Below are positions 1 through 9,297 of a DNA stretch of 22,527 nt, one piece after another. The notes beneath the pieces were generated by a model that saw only the letters and a program-made list of their open reading frames with translations, did no database searches and was not told the DNA's origin. Origin of the DNA: Oxalobacteraceae bacterium UBA6018 (lineage in GTDB: Bacteria > Pseudomonadota > Gammaproteobacteria > Burkholderiales > Burkholderiaceae_D); contig DIZW01000134.1 of the NCBI GenBank assembly GCA_002428015.1, forward strand, positions 347-22,873, given 5' to 3'. The translations under genes and the position numbers were made by a program. How positions within the stretch are numbered: position 1 is the stretch's first letter; every line of letters begins with the position of its first letter.

Positions 1-66
1 GGGGGGGCCCGGGGGGGGGGGCGGGGCCCGCCCCCCCGGGCCCCCCCAACCCCCCCCCCCGCCCCC
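1..66. other. G/C homopolymer contig-end artefact
   Basis: The first 66 bases are almost only long runs of G and C, with a single AA at 49-50. From base 67 the sequence becomes normal coding sequence, in frame with the receiver domain that follows. The abrupt change, the absence of codon structure and the position at the very edge suggest low-quality or mis-assembled read ends rather than biology. Nothing should be inferred from these bases. Confidence 0.75.
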
Positions 67-1031
<965 letters not shown>

Positions 1032-1035
<4 letters not shown>

Positions 1036-1859
1036 GCCAGGCCGACAGCGTCGCCATCGAGCTGCGCCTGCTGATGGAGGCGATCTACCTCAAGTACAGC
1101 TACGACTTCCGCGACTATTCGGGCGCATCGCAGAAGCGGCGCGTGCTGCACGCGCTGCACCAGCTGGCCTGCGCCAGCATCGCCGAGCTGCAGGCGCGCG
1201 TGCTGGACGACGCGGACACCTTCATGCAGCTGCTGCAGTACCTGACCATTCCGACCAGCGAGATGTTCCGCGACCCCAGCTACTTCGCCGCCCTGCGCGA
1301 GCAGGTCGCGCCGCACCTGCGCACCTATGCGTCGCTGAAGATCTGGATCGCCGGCTGCAGTACCGGCGAGGAGATCTACTCGATGGCCATCCTGCTCAAG
1401 GAGGAAGGCCTGCTCGAGCGCTCGATCATCTACGCCACCGACATCAATCCGGTGTCGCTCGAGCGCGCCAGGAAGGGCGTGTTCGCGCTCGAGCGCATGC
1501 GCGCCTACACCGCCAACTACCAGATGGCCGGCGGGCACGCCGCCTTCTCCGACTACTACACGGCGGCCTACGGCGGCGCGCTGTTCGAGCGCAGCCTGGT
1601 GGAGAACGTGATCTTCGCCGACCACAGCCTGGCCACCGACAGCGTATTCTCCGAGACCCACCTGATCTCCTGCCGCAACGTGCTCATCTACTTCAACCGC
1701 GCACTGCAGGATCGCGCGCTGGGCCTGTTCCACGAGTCGCTGTGCCATCGCGGCTTCCTGGGCCTGGGCAGCAAGGAGAGCCTGGACTTCTCGGCCCACG
1801 CCGGCGGCTTCGAGCCGCTGGTCAAGGCCGAGCGCCTGTTCCGCAAGGTGGCCGCATGA
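1032..1859 (+). CDS. cheR: CheR-type protein-glutamate O-methyltransferase
   Basis: This 275-residue protein matches the length of stand-alone CheR enzymes, which transfer methyl groups from S-adenosylmethionine to glutamates of chemoreceptors. Residues 1-90 form the helical N-terminal region and contain the family motif around IPTSEMFRDPSYF (73-85). The SAM-binding loop is AGCSTGEE (107-114), followed by the acidic ATDINP (135-140) and the catalytic-fold segment ISCRNVLIYFN (212-222). No TPR extension is present. I chose the ATG at 1032 because it overlaps the upstream stop as ATGA; an open frame extends upstream to 930 but only inside the previous gene. It is followed by cheB, again with an ATGA overlap. 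No MCP is encoded nearby, so the methylated partner is unknown; it may be a distant receptor or the sensor kinase of this operon. Confidence 0.93.
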
Positions 1860-2455
1860 GCGCCGCCATCGCCCGCGCGCTGGCGGGACGGCGCACCGAG
1901 GCCGTGGTGATCGGCGCCTCGGCCGGCGGCATCCAGGCCCTGCTGACGATTTTTCCGGGCCTGCCGGCGCGCCCCGCCTTCCCGGTGGTGACGGTGCTGC
2001 ATATGCCGGAGCATGGCGACAGCCGCCTGGCCGAGTTGTTCGGCCAGCGCCTGCCGCTGCCGGTGCGCCAGGCCGAGGACAAGGCCGCGCTGGAGGACGG
2101 CGTGCTGTACTTCGCGCCGCCCGGCTACCACCTGTCGATCGAGAGGGAGCGCTGCTTTTCGCTGAGCCAGGAAGAACCGGTGCTGTTTTCGCGCCCGGCG
2201 ATCGACATCCTGATGCAGTCCGCGGCCGACGCCTACGGCGCGCGCCTGGCCGGCATCCTGCTCACCGGCGCCAGCGGCGACGGCGCGGCCGGGATGGCGG
2301 CGATCGGCCAGGCCGGCGGACTGACCGCCGTGCAGGACCCCGCCAGCGCCGACATGGGCACCATGCCCGCCACCGCGATCGCCCTGCGCGCGCCCGACCT
2401 GGTGCTGCCGCTGTCCGGGCTGCGCACCCTGCTGACCATGCTGGAGACACCGTGA
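1856..2455 (+). CDS. cheB: CheB-type methylesterase, catalytic domain only
   Basis: This 199-residue protein consists only of the CheB methylesterase domain, which hydrolyses glutamyl methyl esters (and may deamidate glutamine) on receptors. The catalytic triad is visible: Ser22 in GASAGG, His49 in VLHMPEH and Asp142 in GASGDGAAG. The usual CheB of about 350 residues carries an N-terminal receiver that controls the esterase. It is absent here, so regulation must come from elsewhere, perhaps from the neighbouring receivers. The ATG at 1856 overlaps the cheR stop (ATGA), so writer and eraser should be made together. The stop at 2453-2455 overlaps the next start (TGATG). The family assignment is firm; the substrate is not known from this window. 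Confidence 0.92.
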   Translation: MSAAIARALAGRRTEAVVIGASAGGIQALLTIFPGLPARPAFPVVTVLHMPEHGDSRLAELFGQRLPLPVRQAEDKAALEDGVLYFAPPGYHLSIERERCFSLSQEEPVLFSRPAIDILMQSAADAYGARLAGILLTGASGDGAAGMAAIGQAGGLTAVQDPASADMGTMPATAIALRAPDLVLPLSGLRTLLTMLETP

Positions 2456-3633
2456 TGACCACCACGCCACCACAAGACCATAAAACCAAGCTGCTGATCG
2501 TCGACGACCGGCCCGAGAACCTGCTGGCGCTGTCGAACATCATCGCCGAGGACGACCGCAGCATCTACCACGCCAGCTCGGGCGAGGCGGCGCTGTCGCT
2601 GCTGCTCGAGCACGACTTCGCGCTGGCCATCCTGGACGTGATGATGCCGGGGATGGACGGCTTCGAGCTGGCCGAGCTGATGCGCGGCACCGAGCGCACC
2701 CGCCACATCCCGATCGTGTTCGTCAGCGCCGCCGGGCGCGAGCTCAATTACGCGTTCAAGGGCTATGAGGCGGGCGCCGTCGATTTCCTCTACAAGCCGC
2801 TCGACGTGGCCGCCGTCAAGAGCAAGGTGAACGTGTTCGTGGCCCTGTGCCAGCAGCGCAACGAGGTCAAGCGCCAGGTCGAGGCGCTCGAGGAAAGCCG
2901 GCGCGCGCTGCACGCGACCCAGGCCGAACTCGAACGCGCGGTACGCATGCGCGACGACTTCATGTCGATGGTGGCGCACGAGCTGCGCACCCCGCTTAAC
3001 ACCCTGTTCCTGGAAACTCAGCTGCGCGGCATGCAGCTCGACAAGGACAACATGGCCTTTTTTGGCCAGGAGCAGCTGCGCAAGATGGTCGCGCGCGACG
3101 GGCGCCAGATCCAGAGCATGATCCGGCTGATCAGCGACATGGTCGACGTGTCGCGCATCCGCAGCGGCAAGCTGTCGATCCGGCCGGCCCAGACCGAGCT
3201 GGCCGGCCTTCTCGAGCGCATCGTGGCCGACCTGGAACATCGCGCCGACGCGGCCGGTGCCACCATTGCGCTGGACGCGCCGGCCCCGGTGCATGGCGTG
3301 TGGGACGAGTTCCGGGTCGAGCAGATCATCGTCAACCTGCTCACCAACGCGCTGCGCTACGGCGGCGGCAAGCCGGTGACGCTGGCGCTGTTCGCCGACG
3401 ACGGCTGGGCCCACGTGGTGGTGCGCGACCAGGGCCCCGGCATCGCCGCCGACGACATCGCGCGCATCTTCGACCCGTTCGAACGGGCCGGCAACAAGGA
3501 CGTGCGCGAGGGCCTCGGGCTGGGCCTGTACATCGCGCGCCAGCTGGCCGAGTCGCACCAGGGCAGGCTGGAAGTGGTCAGCGCGCCGGGCCAGGGGGCG
3601 GCGTTTGAACTGAGCCTGCCGCTGACGCGCTAA
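2455..3633 (+). CDS. Response regulator/histidine kinase fusion (REC-HisKA-HATPase)
   Basis: This soluble protein of about 392 residues starts with a receiver (about 12-130; phospho-acceptor Asp61 in LDVMMPGMDG, conserved Lys114 in YKPLD). It continues through a likely coiled coil (about 130-165) into a HisKA dimerisation domain with phospho-His175 in MVAHELRTP. It ends in a HATPase_c domain with the N box (VNLLTNALRYG), the G1 box (RDQGPGIA) and the G2 box (GLGLGLYIA). No membrane segment is seen, so it probably acts as a cytoplasmic relay: the receiver takes phosphate from the upstream hybrid kinase and tunes the kinase domain. ATG 2455 shares one base with the cheB stop; the GTG at 2452 is an alternative start. 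Its 3' end overlaps the convergent c-di-GMP gene by 56 bases. The output regulator is not in view. Confidence 0.92.
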   Translation: MTTTPPQDHKTKLLIVDDRPENLLALSNIIAEDDRSIYHASSGEAALSLLLEHDFALAILDVMMPGMDGFELAELMRGTERTRHIPIVFVSAAGRELNYAFKGYEAGAVDFLYKPLDVAAVKSKVNVFVALCQQRNEVKRQVEALEESRRALHATQAELERAVRMRDDFMSMVAHELRTPLNTLFLETQLRGMQLDKDNMAFFGQEQLRKMVARDGRQIQSMIRLISDMVDVSRIRSGKLSIRPAQTELAGLLERIVADLEHRADAAGATIALDAPAPVHGVWDEFRVEQIIVNLLTNALRYGGGKPVTLALFADDGWAHVVVRDQGPGIAADDIARIFDPFERAGNKDVREGLGLGLYIARQLAESHQGRLEVVSAPGQGAAFELSLPLTR

Positions 3634-6526
3634 GGCCGGCCAGCAGGACGCCCAGCTGCTCGGCCGGGAGCGGGCGCGCGAACAGGAAGCCCTGCATCTC
3701 GCGGCAGGCGTGCTCGATCAGGAACTCGGCCTGCTCGCGGTGCTCGACGCCCTCGGCGATCACGTTCATGTTCAGGTTCGAAGCCAGCGCGATGATGGTC
3801 TTGACGATCGCGCGGTCGTTCGCGTGCTCGCCGACCCCGACGATGAACGAGCGGTCGATCTTGATCGAATCGAACGGGAAGCGGCGCAGGTAGTCCAACG
3901 ACGAATAGCCGGTGCCGAAATCGTCGAGCGAGAGGCGGACCCCGAGCGCCTTCAGGTCCGACAGGATCGCGATCGCGTTGGCCGCGTCGTGCATGATGGC
4001 CGTCTCGGTCAGTTCCAGTTCCAGGTATTCGGGCGCCAGCCCGCTGTCGGCCAGCGCCGCGGCCACGGTGCGCACCAGCTTGTCCAGGCTGAGCTGGCGC
4101 GCCGACAGGTTCACCGCCACCACCAGCGGCGCCACCCCGGCGTCCTGCAGCGCGCGGTTCTGGCGGCAGGCGCTGTGCAGCACCCAGGCGCCCAGGCGCT
4201 CGATCAGGCCGATCTCCTCGGCCAGCGGAATGAAGGCGGCCGGCGCGATCACGCCCAGCTGCGGATGGTTCCAGCGCACCAGCGCCTCCATGCCGGTCAC
4301 CGCGCCGCTGGCGTAATCGAATTTGGGCTGGTAATGCAGTTCGAACTGGCCCTGTTCGAGTGCCGTGTGCAGGGCCGCCTCCAGCTTCTGGCGCTCGCGG
4401 TTGTCGGCGTTGAGCTCCTCGGTGAAGAAGCGCACCGTGTTGCGCCCTTCGCGCTTGGCGCGGTACATGGCCAGGTCGACGTTCTTGAGCAGGATCTGTT
4501 CCTGCTCGCCGTCGCGCGGGTACAGGCAGATGCCGATGCTGGCGCTGATGTAGATCTGCTGGTGCTCGATGGTGAACGGGCGCGCCAGGTCGGCCAGCAG
4601 CTTGCCGGCGATGGTCATCAGCTCGGCCGCGCTGTCGACGTCCGCGATGACGATGACGAATTCGTCGCCGCCCAGGCGCGCCACGGTGTCGGCCTCGCGC
4701 ACGGCCGCGCGCATGCGCTGGGCCACGGCCTTGAGCAGGGCGTCGCCGGCGTCGTGCCCCAGGCTGTCGTTGATCACCTTGAAGTTGTCCAGGTCGTGCA
4801 GCAGCACGCCCACCATATTGCCCTTGCGCACAGCGCCGGCCATGGCCTGGCGCAGGCGGTCGCTGAGCAGGTTGCGGTTGGCCAGCCCGGTCAGCGCATC
4901 GTAGTTGGCGCCGTATTCAAGCTGCTGCTCGTAGCGCTTGCGCGCCACCTCCACCCGCAGCGCGGCCACGCCGTAGGCCAGGTTGTCGGCCAGGCGCTCC
5001 AGGATGTGGCGCTCGTCGGCGGTGAAGGCGCTATGGTCGGCCGCGCACACGCCCAGGATGCCGATGTCGGCGCCGCCGCTGGCCAACGCCAGGGTCAGCA
5101 CCGAGGCGCCGGCGGGCAGGCGCCGCTCGACCCCGGCCAGCGCGGCCGGGGCCCCGCGCTGGCCGGCGTATTCGACCCACGCGCACTGGTGCCCGCCCAC
5201 GTCGTGGACGATGGCGCAGATCTGCGCCAGCAGCGCCGCCTCGTCGGTGGCGCGGATCAGCGCCTCGGCGCAGGCGTTCTGCAGGTGCAGCGCGCGCTCG
5301 GCGCGCTTGCGCTCGGTGATGTCGAGGATGATGCCGATGGTCGAGGGCCGCCCGTCGATCTGCATGCTCGAACCGTACACCTCGACCTCGAAGGTGCTGC
5401 CGTCGCGGCGCCGCGCGCGCCGCTCGTAGCGCACCTCGCGCACCTCCCCGCTGATGCGCTTCTGGCGCTGCAGCTCCACGAAGTCGCGCTCCTGCTCGAT
5501 GACGATATCGCCCACGGCGGCGCTGTCGATCATCTCCTGGCGCTCGTAGCCGAACATCTCGGCCATCTTCGGATTGACGAAGTGGAAGCGCTCGTCGCGC
5601 ACGATGTACACGCCCACCACCGAGTTGTCGGCCAGGCCGCGGAAGGTCAGCTCGGCCTGGCGTATGCTGAGCCGGTCGATCTCCATGTCGGCCACCAGGT
5701 GCCCGATGCGCTGGGCGCTGTGGTTGAACGCCTGCGCCAGCGCGCCGATCTCGTCGTCGGCGTCGATGCGCACGCGCGCCTGGTAATCTCCGCGCGCCAG
5801 CGCCCCACTCTGGCGTGCCAGCGCGCGCAGCGGCATGACCAGCTTGCGGCGCATGCGCGCGAAGGCCAGCGCCAGCAGCAACACGTCGAGCGCCAGCAGC
5901 AGGTACATGCGCTCCAGGGCGTCATCCTGGGTCTGGCGGGCGGCGCGCGTCCAGGCCAGGGTCAGCGCCTCGGCGCGCTCGAGCTGGACGCGCTGGGCCA
6001 GCCCGACCTGGGCCGCCAGCTGGGCGCCGTCGGCCCCCGGCTGCGCCGCCAGCAGGCGGCGGTGCAGCGGGCGCGCGCGTTGCCACTCGCTGTCCAGGGC
6101 CGCCAGCTGGGCGGCGATGGCGGCCGAGGGCCGCCGCACGGTGTAGCCGAAGGCGGGCCCGCCGCTCTTCAAGGCCGCCAGCGCGGCGTCGTAATCGGCG
6201 ATGCTGGCGGTCAGCGCCGCGCGCGCGGGCGCATCGCCGTCATGCAGGGCGACGCTGCCGCGGTAGGCGATCTGCTGGCTGAGCATGCGCAGGCGGCCGG
6301 CCACGTTGACTGTTTCGGCCACCCCGTTCAGGTCGCGCAGCAGGGCGCGCGCGATCATGATGTTGGCGCACGCCAGCACCAGGAGCCCGACAAACAAGGC
6401 GCAGGTGCGGGTGCTGATCGAGGCCGTGATGCGCTGCCGCCGGTTCGGGCTGAGCAGTACGCGTGATTGTGGCCGCATGTAAACCATCCGCAAGTTCGGG
6501 CCAGCCCATGAACGGCGGGCGCGCAT
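3578..6526 (-). CDS. Membrane-anchored PAS-GAF-GGDEF-EAL cyclic-di-GMP protein
   Basis: From the ATG at 6526 the protein has about 982 residues. In order: a membrane segment (about 42-62), a sensor region with a PilJ-N-like motif (GRLRMLSQQIAYR, about 77-89), a second membrane segment (about 207-224), HAMP (225-275), PAS (295-405), GAF (415-525), GGDEF (about 540-700) and EAL (about 725-975). The cyclase signature GGDEF (619-623) is intact, with a possible inhibitory RxxD site (READ, 610-613) five residues before it. The phosphodiesterase residues look intact too (EALVRW, ELTE, DDFGTG, KIDRSF, AEGVE). It could therefore make and degrade c-di-GMP; which activity dominates cannot be read from sequence. 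Start choice is uncertain: 6637 lies in AT-rich non-coding-like DNA; 6526 has a GGGG stretch upstream; 6487 and 6478 are alternatives. It overlaps the kinase gene tail to tail. Confidence 0.9.
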   Translation of the reverse strand: MRARRSWAGPNLRMVYMRPQSRVLLSPNRRQRITASISTRTCALFVGLLVLACANIMIARALLRDLNGVAETVNVAGRLRMLSQQIAYRGSVALHDGDAPARAALTASIADYDAALAALKSGGPAFGYTVRRPSAAIAAQLAALDSEWQRARPLHRRLLAAQPGADGAQLAAQVGLAQRVQLERAEALTLAWTRAARQTQDDALERMYLLLALDVLLLALAFARMRRKLVMPLRALARQSGALARGDYQARVRIDADDEIGALAQAFNHSAQRIGHLVADMEIDRLSIRQAELTFRGLADNSVVGVYIVRDERFHFVNPKMAEMFGYERQEMIDSAAVGDIVIEQERDFVELQRQKRISGEVREVRYERRARRRDGSTFEVEVYGSSMQIDGRPSTIGIILDITERKRAERALHLQNACAEALIRATDEAALLAQICAIVHDVGGHQCAWVEYAGQRGAPAALAGVERRLPAGASVLTLALASGGADIGILGVCAADHSAFTADERHILERLADNLAYGVAALRVEVARKRYEQQLEYGANYDALTGLANRNLLSDRLRQAMAGAVRKGNMVGVLLHDLDNFKVINDSLGHDAGDALLKAVAQRMRAAVREADTVARLGGDEFVIVIADVDSAAELMTIAGKLLADLARPFTIEHQQIYISASIGICLYPRDGEQEQILLKNVDLAMYRAKREGRNTVRFFTEELNADNRERQKLEAALHTALEQGQFELHYQPKFDYASGAVTGMEALVRWNHPQLGVIAPAAFIPLAEEIGLIERLGAWVLHSACRQNRALQDAGVAPLVVAVNLSARQLSLDKLVRTVAAALADSGLAPEYLELELTETAIMHDAANAIAILSDLKALGVRLSLDDFGTGYSSLDYLRRFPFDSIKIDRSFIVGVGEHANDRAIVKTIIALASNLNMNVIAEGVEHREQAEFLIEHACREMQGFLFARPLPAEQLGVLLAGLSASAAGSVQTPPPGPAR

Positions 6527-6819
6527 CCGGCGCACCCCAACCTGGCTGGCAAAGCATTGTTTTAACGATATTAATTGTTTCCATAATGATACAACCAAAT
6601 GTCGCAACAAGCCAGCGTTTTGATATCTTGCAGGCATTTAAAATTAGATTTGTGCAACATATTGGCAAATTTTCCGACATGTTTTCCTGGCGAGCACCCC
6701 TGCATCCGTGCAGGCAGATTCAGCGAACAATGGACGGCAGGGCGTATCTACACCCGCTGCACTACCGAATGCCCCGTCAGACATCGAACGCGGGCGGTTC
6801 GCACGGTAAGCGGGCCGGC
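6527..6819. other. AT-rich intergenic and promoter region upstream of the c-di-GMP gene
   Basis: Together with the flippase remnant this is 352 bases without an intact gene, between the c-di-GMP gene and the insertion sequence. The part from about 6555 to 6680 is strikingly AT-rich against its surroundings and should hold the leftward promoter of the c-di-GMP gene. No single -35/-10 pair stands out. A perfect inverted repeat CCTGCA-TCCG-TGCAGG lies at 6699-6714, without an adjacent T run, so I do not call it a terminator. Short open frames here have no recognisable product. Confidence 0.5.
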
Positions 6820-6878
6820 GAGAACGGCGAACACGTCGCTGAGCGGGCTGGCGATGAAGTTCAGGAAGGACAGGGGGC
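6820..6878 (-). pseudogene. Polysaccharide flippase (Wzx-like) remnant, distal piece
   Basis: Read on the minus strand, bases 6876-6820 encode PLSFLNFIASPLSDVFAVL, which resembles the membrane-loop region that follows the FGxxWRxAG motif in O-antigen/exopolysaccharide flippases of the MATE/MVF superfamily. Only about 19 codons are recognisable, after which the frame diverges and stops near 6748. The upstream piece lies on the far side of the insertion sequence (9298-9437). Removing the element and one target copy leaves the halves out of frame by one base. The gene is therefore broken by insertion, by a frameshift and by large deletions. The homology call rests on pattern recognition of a short segment. 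Confidence 0.5.
6873..6878. repeat. IS21 target-site duplication, left copy (GGGGGC)
   Basis: The six bases GGGGGC directly precede the TGTCC end of the element and reappear directly after its GGACA end at 9298-9303. Six bases is within the 4-8 bp range known for IS21 elements. Confidence 0.75.
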
Positions 6879-6883
6879 TGTCC

Positions 6884-6927
6884 AGCGACAATTAGAAGTG
6901 CCGGTGGCGACAACTAGATTTGCCGGT
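6884..6927 (+). repeat. IS21 left-end tandem 22-bp repeats
   Basis: Two head-to-tail 22-bp units, 6884-6905 and 6906-6927, share the pattern GCGACAAyTAGA......GCCGGT. Such repeated end sequences are known in IS21 elements as transposase (IstA) binding sites. Confidence 0.85.
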
Positions 6928-6989
6928 TGAGGGGCCGGGCTGGCGACGGCCTGGCTCTTATCTATCATGGCTGCCCAGAAGGGGGCGGC

Positions 6990-8474
6990 ATGAAGAGAGA
7001 TGGGGAAATCACTTTGTTAATTGAAGAACGTCGTAAGGGGGCGAGCCAGAAGTTGGCGGCTGCTCGCACCGGGATGAGCGAGCGTACGGTGCGCAAGTAC
7101 GAACAGTCGGGCAAGCTGCCCAGCCAGATGACGGTGGCGCGAACGCACCGGACGCGCCAGAATCCATTCGAGGTCGATTGGCCTTGGGTGGAGGACCAGT
7201 TGCGGCACGATCAGGCGCTGCAAACGAAGACGCTGTTTGCGCTGCTCTGCCAAGCCCACCCGGGACGCTATCAAGAGAGCCAACTGCGCACGCTGCAACG
7301 CCATGTCCAAGGCTGGCGCATCGCGCATGGAGATGAGCGCGAGGTGATGTTCCCGCAGGAGCATGTACCGGGGAGGATGGCGCAATCCGACTTCACCGTC
7401 ATGAATTCATTGGGCGTCACGATCGCCGGCGTGGAGTTCGCGCACTTGGTCTACCACATGGTGCTGACGTACTCGAATGTGGAGGCGGTGCGCGTGTGCT
7501 TCTCGGAGAGTTTCGAAGCGCTGTCGGAGGGACTGGAAGCCTGCCTCTGGCAAATTGGCGGCGTGCCGCTGCTGCACCGGACCGACAATCTGTCGGCGGC
7601 GGTGCGCGACCTTGACCGGGATGGCATGCACGACTTCACGCTCAACTACCGGGCGCTGATGGATCACTACGGTATGCAGCCGTCGGCCAACACGGCCGGC
7701 TGCGCCAATCAGAACGGCGACGTCGAGCAGTCGCATTACCGTTTCAAGATGGCCGTCGACCAGGCGCTGCGCGTACGCGGCAGTCGCGACTTCGGCGACC
7801 GCGGCAGCTACGAGCGCTTCCTGCACGAGCTGGTGCGCAGCCGCAATCTGACGCGCAGCCAGCGCTTCGAGGCGGACCGTGCGGCGCTGCGTCCGCTGCC
7901 GTCCGCGCCGCTCGATTTCATGCGCGAATTCACACTTCGTGTCTCGCGCTTCAGCCTGATCCGTGTGCTCAACAACCATTACTCGGTGCCCTCGCGCCTG
8001 ATCGGCGTCAAGGTCAAAGTGCGGGTTCGCTCCGAATCGCTCGAGTTGCATCACGGTGCGGCGCATGTGCTGACGCTGCCCCGGATCTCGGGGCGCAACC
8101 AACGCAGGATCGACTACCGCCACCTGATTTGGTCGTTGGTGCGCAAGCCCGGTGCCTTCGCCAATTACTGCTATCGGGAGGAGCTGTTCCCCACCACCAC
8201 TTTCCGCCGGGCCTACGACGCGCTGCTTGAGGCGACACCATCGCGGGCCGACCGTGACTATCTTCGACTGCTGCATCTGGCGGCCAGTGGCTCGGAAGCC
8301 GACGTCGAACGGGTGATCGCCGAGTTGATGGCAGCGGGCGGCACGCCGACGTTCGATGCCGCGCGCGAGGCGCTTGGCCAAAGTCAGAGCGGACCTGCTC
8401 CAGTCCTTGAAAAGAGCGCCATCAACCTGGCCAGCTACGACAGCCTGATCCCGTCGAGGAGCCTGCATGGCTAA
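6990..8474 (+). CDS. istA: IS21 family transposase IstA
   Basis: This 494-residue transposase carries out the DNA cleavage and strand transfer of the element. The N-terminus is a helix-turn-helix region (KLAAARTGMSERTVRKYE, about residues 19-36) for end recognition. The integrase-like catalytic core shows the DDE residues: first Asp in MAQSDFTVMN, second Asp in LLHRTDNLS, and Glu in NGDVEQSHYRFK. The ATG at 6990 is preceded by an AGAAGGGGG ribosome-binding sequence; the frame is open back to 6927, but those bases belong to the terminal repeats. The stop overlaps the istB start by eight bases, the usual coupled arrangement. No frameshift or early stop is seen, and the length is normal for the family. 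Confidence 0.95.
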   Translation: MKRDGEITLLIEERRKGASQKLAAARTGMSERTVRKYEQSGKLPSQMTVARTHRTRQNPFEVDWPWVEDQLRHDQALQTKTLFALLCQAHPGRYQESQLRTLQRHVQGWRIAHGDEREVMFPQEHVPGRMAQSDFTVMNSLGVTIAGVEFAHLVYHMVLTYSNVEAVRVCFSESFEALSEGLEACLWQIGGVPLLHRTDNLSAAVRDLDRDGMHDFTLNYRALMDHYGMQPSANTAGCANQNGDVEQSHYRFKMAVDQALRVRGSRDFGDRGSYERFLHELVRSRNLTRSQRFEADRAALRPLPSAPLDFMREFTLRVSRFSLIRVLNNHYSVPSRLIGVKVKVRVRSESLELHHGAAHVLTLPRISGRNQRRIDYRHLIWSLVRKPGAFANYCYREELFPTTTFRRAYDALLEATPSRADRDYLRLLHLAASGSEADVERVIAELMAAGGTPTFDAAREALGQSQSGPAPVLEKSAINLASYDSLIPSRSLHG

Positions 8475-9246
8475 CCCTCGCGACGAACTGCAAACACATT
8501 TGCGCGCCTTGAATCTGACCGCGATGGCGGACGCGGCCGCCGCGGCAGCACTGCGCGCGGCCAAGGAGGGCCTGACCCATGAGGCGTATCTGCTCGAATT
8601 GAGCCGGATTGAACTGGCCGCCAAAGCCGCCAGACGCACTGAACGGTTACGTAAACAATCTGGGCTGTTACCGGGAAAGAACTTGCGTTCACTGGACCTG
8701 AACCAGTTCGATGCGACCACGCGGATGCAAATGGAGCGCCTGCGCGGCGGCGCCTTCCTCGGTGACGCCATCAACGTCATCGCGGTCGGCAGGCCGGGCG
8801 CTGGCAAAAGCCATTTCGCCTGCGCTTTGGGGCACGCCTTGATCGAGCTCGGGCACCCGGTCCTGTTCACACCGACCGCAACGTTGGTACAGCGTTTACT
8901 GGCGGCCAAGCGCGATCTGCGCCTGCCTCAGGAGCTCGCCAAGCTTGATCGTTTCGATTGCCTCATCCTCGACGACATCGGCTATGTCCAGCACGACCGT
9001 GACGAGATGGAGGTGCTGTTCACGTTGCTGGCCGAACGCTACGAGCGCAAGAGCATGATCATCACGACAAACCTGGTGTTCTCGGAGTGGGACAGGATCT
9101 TCAAGGACCCGATGACCACGATGGCCGCGATTGACCGCGTCGTCCATCACAGCGTCGTGCTCGACCTGATGAACGTGGACAGCTATCGGGCCACGGCCGC
9201 CATGCGATCAAAATCAGCCACCGCCGCGACGGCAGTGGCTGCATAA
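8467..9246 (+). CDS. istB: IS21 family helper ATPase IstB
   Basis: This 259-residue AAA+ ATPase is related to DnaC. In IS21 elements IstB selects and deforms target DNA and stimulates IstA. The Walker A motif is GRPGAGKS, followed by Walker B LILDDIGYV and the sensor segment MIITTNLVFSEW. The ATG at 8467 lies inside the end of istA, indicating translational coupling. The stop is two bases before the inner right-end repeat, so the gene fills the element to its right terminus. The length matches intact family members and no damage is visible. Confidence 0.95.
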   Translation: MANPRDELQTHLRALNLTAMADAAAAAALRAAKEGLTHEAYLLELSRIELAAKAARRTERLRKQSGLLPGKNLRSLDLNQFDATTRMQMERLRGGAFLGDAINVIAVGRPGAGKSHFACALGHALIELGHPVLFTPTATLVQRLLAAKRDLRLPQELAKLDRFDCLILDDIGYVQHDRDEMEVLFTLLAERYERKSMIITTNLVFSEWDRIFKDPMTTMAAIDRVVHHSVVLDLMNVDSYRATAAMRSKSATAATAVAA

Positions 9247-9248
9247 GG

Positions 9249-9292
9249 GGCGGCAATTCTAATTGACGTCACCGGAAAATCTAATTGACGCC
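9249..9292 (-). repeat. IS21 right-end tandem 22-bp repeats
   Basis: On the minus strand, 9292-9271 and 9270-9249 are two 22-bp units with the pattern GrCGTCAATTAGAwTTkCCG, the inverted counterparts of the left-end repeats. They match the left repeats at 17/22 and 16/22 positions. Confidence 0.85.
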
Positions 9293-9297
9293 GGACA

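Larger units (their letters stand above)
6879..9297 (+). mobile_element. IS21-family insertion sequence, complete (2419 bp)
   Basis: The element is bounded by TGTCC at 6879 and GGACA at 9297, giving the TG...CA termini usual for the family. Behind each terminus are two tandem 22-bp repeats (6884-6905 and 6906-6927; inverted at 9271-9292 and 9249-9270). Over the outer 49 bases the two ends match at 38 positions as inverted repeats. Inside lie istA and istB, overlapping by eight bases, both apparently intact. A GGGGGC target duplication flanks it. All parts needed for transposition seem present, so it may still be active. It interrupts a flippase-like remnant, and istA/istB read toward the acetyltransferase/deacetylase genes, so read-through transcription is possible. 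Confidence 0.93.

Noticed and set aside
3710..6466. Very long + strand open frame (918 codons) opposite the c-di-GMP gene
   Set aside because: It is a high-GC shadow frame; the protein is low-complexity His/Gln/Arg-rich with no domain, while the opposite strand encodes clear HAMP, PAS, GAF, GGDEF and EAL domains.
6527..6637. Longer N-terminus of the c-di-GMP protein starting at 6637
   Set aside because: The DNA there is AT-rich and non-coding-like, and the extra residues do not resemble the family; a start at 6526 or just downstream fits better.
6699..6714. Perfect hairpin CCTGCA-TCCG-TGCAGG as a terminator
   Set aside because: It has no T run on either side and no intact gene ends at it.
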